This document shows positions 13,001-25,000 of a stretch of 64,000 bases of DNA, one piece after another. Position 1 is the first letter of the stretch. Each line of letters opens with the position of its first letter. The position numbers were made by a program, and so were the translations under genes. A model generated the notes under the pieces. It ran no database searches, had not been told where the DNA came from, and saw nothing but the letters and a program-made list of their open reading frames with translations. The stretch comes from Patiria miniata. Taxonomy: Eukaryota > Echinodermata > Asteroidea > Valvatida > Asterinidae. The DNA lies in NCBI RefSeq assembly GCF_015706575.1, contig NW_024037072.1, positions 17,609,162-17,673,161 on the forward strand. The letters are read 5' to 3'.

Positions 13001-16000
13001 TAATAGAAGTTTTCGGTTAATTTTCAGGCACAATTTTGGGGATTTTCAGGCATGAACACAAATGGACAGTCTGGAGGGGAAAATCGATTTTTTTTTTTTT
13101 ATCCAAAACTGCATAAGTTTGATGAATGCAGCTTATTTGCTGGGTGTTTTTTCATCATTAAGCATCATTTACATTTCAGTATTTTTGAGACAGACAGTCT
13201 TTTTTTTCCAGTTTTTTTATCAATTTAATTAGATAACCCAATTCATAAGATGAATTTTACGTCGGGGTGATGTAAATTCAATATTCCGCCTTGTCCTTCA
13301 CCGACATATTTTTGTTGTTATAAACACAGCACTATCAGTGTTGTCAAGACTGAGTATACGGTGTTTATAAAAAAAGGTGAACAAGGCATTTAATTTACAT
13401 CACCCTGATGCAAAATTTTTATGAATAGTTCGTTGCGATGCTTGCTGTTGTGTCAGATTTGGACCAAGCGGCCGGCACCAGGGTGCTCGGTGGTCGGGTG
13501 ATGGGATGTCTGCACTGGTGGGCAGGAGGTCATGGGTTCGAGTCCCACCCGAATGAGTTCTTTTCCTTACAATCACTTGGGACAACACTGAGTATGTGGT
13601 GTTTATAAAAACAATACATCAGTGAAGGGCAAAACACAATATCGAATTGAGATTACCAATTTGAAATTGAGTTTAGTGAAAACTTTCATTGTTTTCTTTT
13701 CAGCTTGCAACTGTTTTGGCGATAACAAAGTCTGTGACATGACCACGGGACTGTGTGATTGTCCTCCCAACACGGCCGGTCAGAGATGTGACCGGTGTGT
13801 CATCTTTGCCTGGGGATTGGACAGCACTAATGGATGCCAGGTACTTGTCAGAAATTGTAACTCACTGCCTATCATATTGATGTGTTTAATTCACCTAGAA
13901 TGTGTCGAAAGAAGACAAGGCTGGTTCAGTTATTGGATTTCTTACTTTTTTTGTGTACAGAAATAATAACGTTGAACAAAGGATGTTTGTAATTTCAGCT
14001 CTCGGTTATGGGACAATGTCATTGGTGATTTATTTGATGGAATCGGTGAAATGAACAGGCGTCCAATTTTACATCCATTTTCAGTCTTTGTGTTTCCGTC
14101 ACTCAGGCAAATTTTAATAATTAATTTTTTAGCAAAACATGTCATCTTTGGCAGAAGATTGGGGAGGCCGGTGCCGTTGCTGAAGTTGCCAGCAATTGGA
14201 TTTTTTTCCTATTGTCACTTCTATGTTTTTTGTGTGATTCTTGGGGCTCACCAAAATCATCATGCAGCCTCAAAAAGTCTCCCCTTTTTTAGGCAACCAC
14301 AATCCGACGATAAATTTCCAATCATTTTTTCTGAGTTTTTTTGTGCAGAAATTTCATCAAATATTTTATAATTTTTTTAGTCTCTGTAGTCGTTCATTGA
14401 CACTGTTTTCACCCCACCAGCTGTGCAACTGTCACATGTTAGGCTCAATCAACCCCCAATGTGACCAGACCAACGGTCAGTGTACCTGTCAGCTGGGGGT
14501 AGGGGGCATGAGGTGTGACCAGTGTCTGGACGGCTACAAGGAACTGACCGCTAGCGGCTGCACCACCTGCCAGTGTGACCTGGCTGGTAGCCAGGGGACC
14601 ACCTGTGATAAATCAACTGGCCAGTGCCCATGCAAGGTGATTTTGTATATCCTACCCCTCCCCCCCCCCTCCCCCTCACCCCACCCCTCATAAAAAGGTG
14701 GATTTTTTTATAATTAAACGAGGGCCCAAGAAAGGAGTAAAGCGGACTGTGTTGTAAATAGATGCTGTAGGCAATTTATCCCTTTCTCTACATGGGTTCG
14801 TGAAGTGTTAATTAGAAGGGAGAAAAAGTGGAAAGTTTTCTCTTCCCCCAATAAATTCATTAAATAAAAAAAATTAAATAAAAGGGAAATGTTGCTCCCC
14901 CCTTCCCACTTTTCTAGTTTGCAGTAGTTTGTGGCCAGTTGGCTGGCTTCTTGGCGCCCCAAAATTTGGTGAAGGATCGGACAGTATTTTGTGTTGGAGA
15001 GTTATAAATTTATAATAGTTTGTTTTCTGCTTCAAAAAACATTATTTTACAACAACTGTATTCATTCTCATGTTGTCTGAGAGCATACAAGAAAAAATTG
15101 ACAAGCTGGCTTGGGTGATATTTGGTTTTTTTTAGCCATATTGCAAATACTTTTAGGCAAATTCACTGAAAGAGGCATAATTTATAAAAATTTCAAACAT
15201 AAATAAAAATAGTAACTTGAAATACAGTGAAATCTCGATAAGCCAAACTCTGATAACTCAAAACAAATGTTAAGTCAAGCAAAGAATCCATTCCCTTCAG
15301 TAGTATAACAATGATATACAACCCTGCTTATCTCAAAACTCTGCTTAAGTCAAATTTTGAACCTGTTAATACCCTTCCCTTGAGGTTTGACTTATTGGGA
15401 TTTCACTGTATGTCGGTAGTGGTTAAAGTTTACTTTTGTTTATTCATCCCACAAGGATTTAACGGAGGATTTGACATGCGATCGGTGCGTCGCAGGAGGC
15501 TTCTATAATTCACCTTTACACCGTACTGGATGTCTGGAGTGTGTCTGCATGGGAGTCACTGCAGTATGCGACAGCACACACAATAGGATCAGTCAGGTAA
15601 ATTTTTGATGCGCTACTCTTGAATTAACTCTTTCAGTGCCTGCGAAATTTGAAAAGTTTAACCCTAAAGTGCCCAAGCATACAGGTAGTACCTGAATGAA
15701 AATGATATTATTAGAAAGAGCGAGAGCGCCCCCTTGTGATAACATGCTTACTCTACCTCGTACATGTACGAGGTTTGGCGATTTTAAGTACGAACATTAC
15801 CTCGTACATGTACAAGGTTGGCACTGTCAAACTAACAAATATACCTCGTACATGTACGACTTTGGCACTGAAAGAGTTAACTTGAGCATTGTACGGTTTT
15901 ATGGATTCAATCAGTTTATACAATGTAATACATTGTAGTAATGGTTAACTTGATTTTGTGCATTGTGTAGTACACCATACCAACAGATGCCAGTTTCCTT

Positions 16001-19000
16001 GCCAATTGGACCTTGGTTTCGGACCTCTCTACACAAGCCGTGTTCCCCACTTCGCCCACTGCAGCACCCATCAACGACACTGACCTGATCACCGTGACAG
16101 TCCAAGCTGGGCAGGACGCCTACTGGGTACTGCCCTCCCTGACTGGCAATCTTCTGGGTGTATATGGGAGTCGCCTTCGGTTCTCCTTGCAGTACTCGGC
16201 CCAGGGTCCCCCTGAGTCTGCTGTAGCCAAAGAGGCTAGGATTTATATCAAGGTACAAGCTTGGACAGACAAGATATGATGACGACTTTTTTAAAACCCA
16301 ATATGTACACACCGGACTCATGCTCTGGTGTTTCAAAGGCAGCAGAATGTGGGTTCGAGCCGGGGTCTGGAGACTTAAGCAAGGCACTTTTGCTTTGTCC
16401 TTCAGATGGGGCGTGAAGCTGTAGGTCCCGTGTGTTGTGTAATGCAATGCACGTAAAAGAACCAAGTAACACGTATCGCCAAGAGAAGGGGTAAATTTGC
16501 CCCGGAGTTTCTGGCCTCCTGTTAAAACTCCCTTGCGGAGTATTTAGGAGGAGAACCAACCAAGTACCAAGTACACAAAAAAGACACAAGGATTTAAAAT
16601 TGAACTTTACAGAATATAGGGGCTATGCATTCTTAGTTGAAATGTTGAGAGAATGGGGAAAAGTAGATTTGCTTAATAATACTGGGAGGAAGATTGTTGC
16701 ATTCATCTTGTTCATGCCAATTTTTTTAAGGAATACTGAATAGCTTGTTAACCCTTGCTCTTTTTGTGGGATTTGCCATCAGAGTTCTTATCTCTGGTCA
16801 GCAGTAGTCCTGATATGGATGGATTAGGAAAACCTAAAGGAGCTAACTACAGGCTTGGTTTTGGTCTGGTTATTGCAAGCGAGTTTTACTGTAGCAGACG
16901 GTGGATGGCAGTGCAATTTTTTTTTTATAGATGCAGGGAAGTTAATTTTGGCAAATACTGAAGTAAATCAGAGGGTGTGATAGTTAAGCTGTGATGAAAC
17001 TCCTTGCATAAGTCTGTATTGTACATGTGAAGAAAACACATGTCAGCTTGTATGTTTGTACCAAACTTAGTTCCCTGTGCTAAAAGGATTCAAGCTTTAA
17101 CAAGGCAAACTCAAAGTGGTCGGGGTTATGTCGGCAAAGCAGGCTTTAGAATCTAAAGGAAATTTGACCCTCGATATCTGCATTAGAAGTGAAAGTAAGC
17201 AATCATTTTTTTGTCTCTCCACAGGGCCTTGGGAATACGTACGTGCACAGTCTGCGAACTGTGCCTTTGGATGATTTGCAAGCGTTTTCCATCCAGATTG
17301 CAGAGACCGAGTTTCTACATGAGGGCACCAGTGCACTTGTGAACCGGTCAGAGTTCGTGCAGACCCTGAGTGCTGTGGATGGGATTCTGGTATCGGCCTC
17401 GCTTACTGTCGTGACCCACCAGTCCAGGTAGGCTTGATTGTGGAACAGGCCCTGTACTGTCACTTACCTGTTGCTTTTAGTGTACAAATCCTCTGCTGTA
17501 CCACAAAGTAATGTATCGTGTGGACAAAGTCCATAGACGATATGTGCACTTTGTGGTGCACCTGTGGCCGGGGGTAACTAAAATCAGCCATCGCCTCAAG
17601 ACTGGTTATCTCACACTACTTTCCTTAAATAAATCATGTTTTGGTAATTGTACCTCATACATATTCATCTTCCTAATCAAGACCGGTAATCTCACACTAC
17701 TTTCCTTAAATAAATCATGTTTTGTTAATTGTACCTCATACATATTCATCTTCCTAATCAAAAAGTGGCAAATTTCTGTGGGAAATCACTCCCACTGTAT
17801 GCATATATAATAATTCATCTGTTGTGGAGGTTTAAGTAGGGTGCCTCGAGCAGCCTCATTTTCGATCGCTACCGTTACAAACTTGATGGTCTGGGAGCTG
17901 ATCTCAATAAACACCTTTGTTTTTAAATAATGAAAGGTTTGCGGAAACACCATGTGCGAATAATTTCTCAACTAAGAGAATGGTTCTGAAAAGAACCAGA
18001 GGTATAAACTCGACGTTCCGGTCAGTATGCTCTGACCGTCTTCAGGAGATGCTCTGACCGTCTTCAGTCTCCTGAAGACGGTCAGAGCATACTGACCGGA
18101 ATGTCGAGTTTATACCTCTGGTTCTTTTCAGAACCATTCTCTTAGTTGAGAAATTATTCGCACATGGTGTTTCCGCAAACCTTTCATTATTTAGTATCTC
18201 CACCATGCAAAGCCTCAAATCTTACTTAACTTTGTTTTTCATGTCATTACAGTATTGGTGAAGTGTCCTACTTTGAAGCAACGGGTCCAGAGTCTCCCCT
18301 GTACGACCCGTTGGCAATGAGGGCGCTCTCCGTAGAGCAGTGCAGCTGTGGGGATGGGTATACTGGCTATTCATGTGAGGTAAGAACAATACTTCAACTA
18401 GTCCCTGCTTTCGTAAGCAAGCAAACAAGCAAACAAGAAGTGCCATTTGTTGAATAGTAATAACAATTAAAAAAATTAGAATGGGCCTTATTCACAAGTC
18501 GGCCATGTTGAATTGAAAGTGAGGAAAAATCTTCATTTTTGGAACTTGCGAAGAGAAATGAAAGCAAGTACATTACTAAATCATTCAAGTCTGCTTCAAT
18601 GAATAATCTTTAATTTGTAATTAAATATTCGCTAATGTTTTAAGCCAGATTAAAAAAAAATGAAAGTAAAATAAGGCTGCATAAATAGTGTGGCGCTATC
18701 GCATTCAACAGTTAACAATTTATGAAATACATTCAGGGAACACGACAAAAATGGCTGCCTCATGAAATCCTTGTAAGTGATTAAGACCTTCTCTTTTTTC
18801 TGATATATTTTGAAGGGAAAAAAAGCAGTTGGCAAAATTTAGTAGACGGAATTCCAAGTAATTGATCTTGTTCTTTCTCCTAAAAGTTTACGAAACAATT
18901 TGATAAAGAGCTCAGATCTGGTAGTAATTCAACAGCAAAGTTTCAGATATATGAAGTGTTAGGTACAATTCATCAGCGTTAAAAGGTTTAAAACTTTTGC

Positions 19001-22000
19001 AAACTGGCAGTGCTAATATTATTAGGTGTGACATCATCACAAAGTTGCGTTTTTGACTCACATCAATTATGAACCAGCATTTACCGAATTGGTTGTGTAC
19101 AGTTTAACTTGTAAATTGATGTTGTCGGTGTTTTCATGAAGCAACAAAAAAGCTGGAAAATAGATAATTTTTGATTTTGAGTTTTGCTGGCCATTTTATT
19201 ACACTTGACACAAAGAACAATTTGATCAAGTTTCAAAACGAACTTTTGTTTAAATTTTTAATTATCATAAACAAACATTTGACAAAAAGCTTGAACTCCT
19301 TGTTTCTTTTGTGTTTACGAAGTGACAAAAAGTCATGTCACTAGCAGGGCCAGAGGGATCATACATTGTCGGGATGGGGGTGGTGGACGCACGCTCGCGA
19401 ACGATGTTGAAAAAGAACATTCGCGTGTCGTATGATGCATAAAAATAACAATTTCTCACAACTTTTTTATGTTTTCACAAAGAGACTACGGACTGTGTAC
19501 GAAGTAATGGGAAAAAGTGGAGGCATCAGCGTATTTCTGTTTTCACGAAGTGTAACTGAGTTTTTTTTAATGAAGAGAGACTTTATTAATGAGTTTTTAT
19601 TAATGAAGAGAGACTTAATTAATGAGTTTTTATTGATGAAGAGGGACTTTATTAATGAGTTTTATTAATGAAGACAGACTTTATTAATGAGTTTTATTAA
19701 TGAAGAGAGACTTTTAACAAACAACTTTGCATTTAATAGCAAAGAATCAAAGCATGCGTTACTTGACAGTGTAAAAATGTCCCTAATCTGTATCTACAAA
19801 CTTGTCCAAAATGTGTTTTGAAAACAGTATTACTTCAAATACGATTATCTCAGAAGGGATGACCCTTCTGCAGGATATAGAGGTTTTTGTCACTTCATGA
19901 AAACACTTTCAATATGCTGGGTGAACTTAATTGTCAGTGCTTTTTTATTCATTTAAATTTATTTCCATTCTAAGTTCTATACCTTTTTACCTGATTAAGG
20001 ATTGTGCTGCTGGTTACCGTCGATTCAATGTGACCGGCCATCCGTTCTTTGGACAGTGCGTGGCGTGCAATTGTAATGGACACAGCGGGTCATGTGACCC
20101 TCTGACTGGCGAGTGTATGGAGTGTAGTCATAATACCATGGGTGAGACATTCATAATTCATGTAATTTCTTTGTGGGGGAATTATTTGTCTGTTTAAATC
20201 TATAAAGAGGTTGTGGAATGCTCGGACACATTTCCGTCATTTTTCGGGTATATGTAGCCTAAGGTGTGATGAAATAAAAACGACTATTGTGTCTGTCATG
20301 AAATGAGTACAAAAGGTACTTTTGAGAGCTGTTTTTCAGGTCCTGTTTCGACCTGAACGTGCAATTTGGGTAAAAGTCGTCGTTGCGGGCGGCAAACAAA
20401 ACATAGTAAATCGTGACGTAATAAACAGGACTCCCGATGTAGCGTAGTATAAACGAGTCCTGTTTATTACGTCACAATTTTTCTCATTTTACGAAGAACT
20501 CGACTACTGTTGATTTCAATTATGCGCTCGCCGACCAACAAATAACTCGATGAACTTCAGTTTTATAAACATATAAACGCACATTACAAAAGAATGGGAC
20601 TTTGTCATTATGATATATATGGGTCTACTCTACAATAAAAAAATATAAAAAACAAAACGACTTTCAGCATTCCACAACCTCTTTAAAATAGTTTAAATGT
20701 CTGGATATTACACTGCAATATTTAACAGCTTATGAGAAAGGCAGTTAAGTTTGCCAATTCTTGCAGTGTTCTATTAAGTTTTTCGTTATGATGGGGCAGC
20801 ATAATGGTAAAGGGTTTGAAAAATTTGACTTTAAATTTAAACAAAAGAAACTCAATTTGGACAAATTCACTCCTTAGTTACTTCTCATGGCATTTTTTTT
20901 TTCCACACCGTTTCACAGGTTTTAACTGTGAGAGTTGTGCTGATGGTTTCTATGGCGATGCTACCAATGGTACAGCCAATGACTGTTCCATGTGTCCTTG
21001 CAGCCCACCCCAGGCTCAGACTACCTCGTGCTCAGTGATTAATGGCAATGTCACATGCTCAGCATGCAACCCTGGTCATCTAGGACCACTGTGTAACAAG
21101 TAAGAATCATCATTTCCTCTAAGATAGATTTCATTCACTTAGTCGGTTTCCCTGTGTGATTCATGTGAAAATTTGTAACAAAAAAGCTGTATCCTCTCCG
21201 AGTGATCCCCGTTTGCTATTTCCCAGGTCTGTATCATGACTTTGGGTGTGATCCCTGGCTGTGTGGCATACTGGTTTATGGCTTCTGAATAGCATCCCTT
21301 GGACAAAGATATTGACTAATTGAGGAGCCACCAACACAGGGCTGGATAGCTCAGTTGGTAGAGCACCGGAACGGTTATCCGGAGGTTGCAGGTTCAAACC
21401 CCGCTCTAGTCAATTGTTTGCTCAACTTTTCAATTGTTTTAATTCACCTTATCAGTTTCCCTGTGTGGTACATTTAAATATTTGAGATATGATCTGACTG
21501 TTATTGACTAGCCTGTGTAAAAGGCGTGGCAGGGGTAGCTAAGAGGATTGAATTTTTGACTGTCTGTGACTGTTCAAACAGCAGGAGGGTAAAGGCCTTT
21601 GGTCTCTGTGTTGGTTTGAACACCTCAACCACCCTCTTTCGAAAATTTGGATCAGCCACTATTTGTTAATTAATACCAATATGGTCATTAGTGTGGGGAA
21701 ATGGATTATGAATATACATGTAGTACCTTTAAACTGAGATCTAAACTGCTGCTTTAAGGCAATTGTTTACAGCGCGCACATCACCTCGGGTGCGGTAGTC
21801 GCCTTCCGCCAAACAAGAACTAGTTCTGGATCATCCTATGTTTGTAACCCTTATCTGATGTATAATTCATCTTTTGGTGATAACCCTATGTGAATTGAGT
21901 TAAGACAACAATTTTGTTAGAAGACTTAGTTGAAATCAAGGGATAATGCAGATTTACTCGCATGGAAATGGCCCATGGTAAATAAGTTGTTAAGTAATAC

Positions 22001-25000
22001 GGCCTCTTTCAGCGTCCCTAGAATGGCGTGAGGAAAAGGGCTCACGACCACTAGCTCAGAGACATTCCTCCATGATCACATACATGTAGTACAGCCAGGG
22101 TCCTGTTTTACTGAAGGCTCAAGCCTAGTGTTGGGGGTTTTCTTTTCGTAGTCAACAAACAATAAAACCGAGACAGCAAGTTACAACCAAGAGTTGGCGT
22201 GTTATATTTTTTGGACAAGGCCTACTGCTCCCTGACCCGGGATTCACATCCCACACCGTTGATTCAGCGCAAGCTGACAACACCAAGTTGTCCCCCATCG
22301 TGGGATTTACTACATTAGGATTGTCAATATCTGCTGGCAAGGCCTGTCCATGATTGTACATGTAAAGAGATATAAAGGTCACTTGAATGTCATTGCCCCT
22401 ATCTGCGATTAACTCCGATGACCTGTGTTAACTTTACCACATCTCTGGTTGCGTCCTTTGAACAGCTGTGATGCTTTCCACTTTGGTCAGCCGAATCTTC
22501 CGAATGGCTTCTGCATGCCTTGTTTCTGTAATGGCAACACGGAGGAGTGCAACACAGCCACTGGCCAGTGTTTGGCCTGTGGGTCACGAACGACGGGGTT
22601 CAACTGCGAGAGGTGTCAGGATTTCACCTTTGGAAATGCCTCTGTGCGCAACTGCCAAGGTTTGTGAAAATTATACGGTGATTTTGACAATTGACTTGCC
22701 TTGTGTCTGCAGCAGTTAATCAAAAACAGTTTTTTGCTAGATATTGATCAGTTGATATGATGAGATCTTTATCCTCAAACTGAGTCCAAGAGGTACTTCT
22801 GCTTCCATGCACATATACGGTTTGTAAGTGACTGCATCACACACACGTGCATGTACCACTAAGCGCCCGTTGGCTAAACACGCCACTTTGTACTACTTCT
22901 GGTTCTGATGGTTCTAATGGTACTCGTTGTGCAGTGGCACATGATTAAGTTGAAATGACTTCATATACCAACCAGGATGGATAAATCCATTGACCACAAG
23001 TTGAAGCCATTTACTGAGATGGCACATGTGGATTTTGGCAAGTCCTGAATTGGCCTTGTGTAAACCTGGCAGACTTTGAGGGAGCCTAAAACCACTTCGG
23101 TGTTGTCTAACTGACGTCAGAAATTGGAATATCTAGTAATCCAAAGAAGTACCCGAGATACTTCAAAAGGCCATGCATTAACATCTTGGACATAGAGAAT
23201 TTATTGTTACAATGATAACGTTTATCTAAAAATTCTAAATTGAATAAGCAATCTCAAATTAACCTTGATTAGGCACTAACCAACTTTAATCAATTGTTCA
23301 TTACTAGCAGTTCACTTCTACGTGTGTGACTTCTGCAAATCGAAAATTGAATTTGAATGTGGGTAATCTAAGGGTCGTTTCCTGAAGGTAAATCCGCGAG
23401 GCCGTGGCAAGTGTTCTTACCACAAATTTGAAATTGAACCTTTTTTTTCTTCAAGATGTCAGGAAATGTGAACCGTCCCATGAAGAAATTTACATTATTT
23501 TCTCCTGTTTTTTCCCTTTCAGATTGCAACTGTGACTCTGCGGGTTCCACTAGCGACCCCTGCCACCACTCCACAGGCCAGTGCCCCTGCCTCCCCGGTG
23601 TCGGTAATCGACGCTGCGACGTCTGCCTGCCCAACTTCTACAACTTCTCATCCGAGGGCTGCCAGGCATGCCAATGCAATGAGTTTGGCTCGAGCAGCCT
23701 GCAGTGTGGTGAGGATGGGGTCTGCTCCTGCCAGGGTAATGTTGTTGGGGAGAAATGTGACCAGTGCCAGCTGGGTTATTTTGGGTTGCCTCAGCAGCCA
23801 TGCACAGGTAAGCTGAACTCCATACATATCGTTTGTGTTTTCAGGAAGTGAAAAAAACTTGGAAAATCGATAATTTTTCAATGTTGAGTTTTGCTGGCCA
23901 TTTTGTTGCACTTGACAACAAGAACAATTTCACCAAGTTTCAAAGCGAAATATTGTTTACTTTTGTAATTATCATAAACAAACATTTGACAAAAAGCCTG
24001 AACTCTGTGTTTATTTGTTTTCACGAAGTGACAAAAACTCACCTCGTAAGCAGGGCAAGAGGTGTGTTATCTGCACGTGTTAAGATGGGAGCGGACGCGC
24101 GCCCCCGAACGATGTTGATCAAGAACAGATGCACACACTCTGCACGTGATAATGTAGCAATTCTCGCAACATTGTATGTTTTCAGGAAGTGATAAAGAGT
24201 GTGTAGAAGGAAATGGCAAAAATAATAGTGGCCTCTGCATGTTGCTGTTTTCACGAAGTGTAAACTATTTTTATTAATGAATCACTGTTTAATTAAGAGA
24301 GACTTTTAACAAACAACTTTGAATAAGCAAAGAACAAAGCCTACATAACTTGACAATGCCAAAATTACCAAAATCTATAACAACAAACTTGTCGAACATG
24401 TGTTTTGAAAAAAAGGATCAACAATCCAAATGCGATTATCTCGGGATCACCTTTTTTGCAGGATATTGAGTTTTTTGTCACTTTGTGAAAACACCATCGA
24501 TATGTACAATTGTAGTGTGACATATCAGTAGTAAAAGTGAACTGATATATGATCAAACCAACACATTCTTTTTAAACATGCAAAACCTCGGCTAATTTCA
24601 TGGCAAAATCAGAAAAAAAGTGTTTAGTGCATTTCGTGGGTTAGCATGGAATTTGCACTTGCAGCATAATGTGCATCCTGTACGTAAGGATTCTGTGCTT
24701 ACAGGATTAGCGCAGAATTTATTTGCTAGTGCTATTTGGAAAGGAATGGTGACCCTTAGTTCAGAATTCTGCGGTTGAAATTTGGACCAGGACTTAAAAG
24801 CAATAAATTGCAACAACTTTTTGTAAGATGGAATATGTGTCGGGATGATATAGATTCAATATTGGGTTTTGCCCTTCACTGACATATTTTTATAAATGTG
24901 AGCAATGCTCTTGAAACAAAACACACGCAGAATGGTCAATTCCTTATTTAAATGTAAACGTTTCAATTATGTTACTCTATAATAACCATTATGTACACTC

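Noticed and set aside
13400..13588. Minus-strand open frame containing [10 protein letters not shown]
   Set aside because: This string comes from translating a tRNA-derived repeat; no protein family is indicated.
15911..16465. 184-codon minus-strand open frame over exon 10
   Set aside because: Antisense of the L4a exon and an adjacent SINE-like repeat; no domain recognisable.
21340..21412. Functional tRNA gene
   Set aside because: No U at position 33, a mismatch in the T stem and G-T pairs in the acceptor; more likely a SINE head or pseudogene.
23368..23911. Long open frames overlapping exon 16 on both strands
   Set aside because: They are shadows of the Cys-rich LE exon; only the frame continuing exons 15 and 17 gives LE modules.
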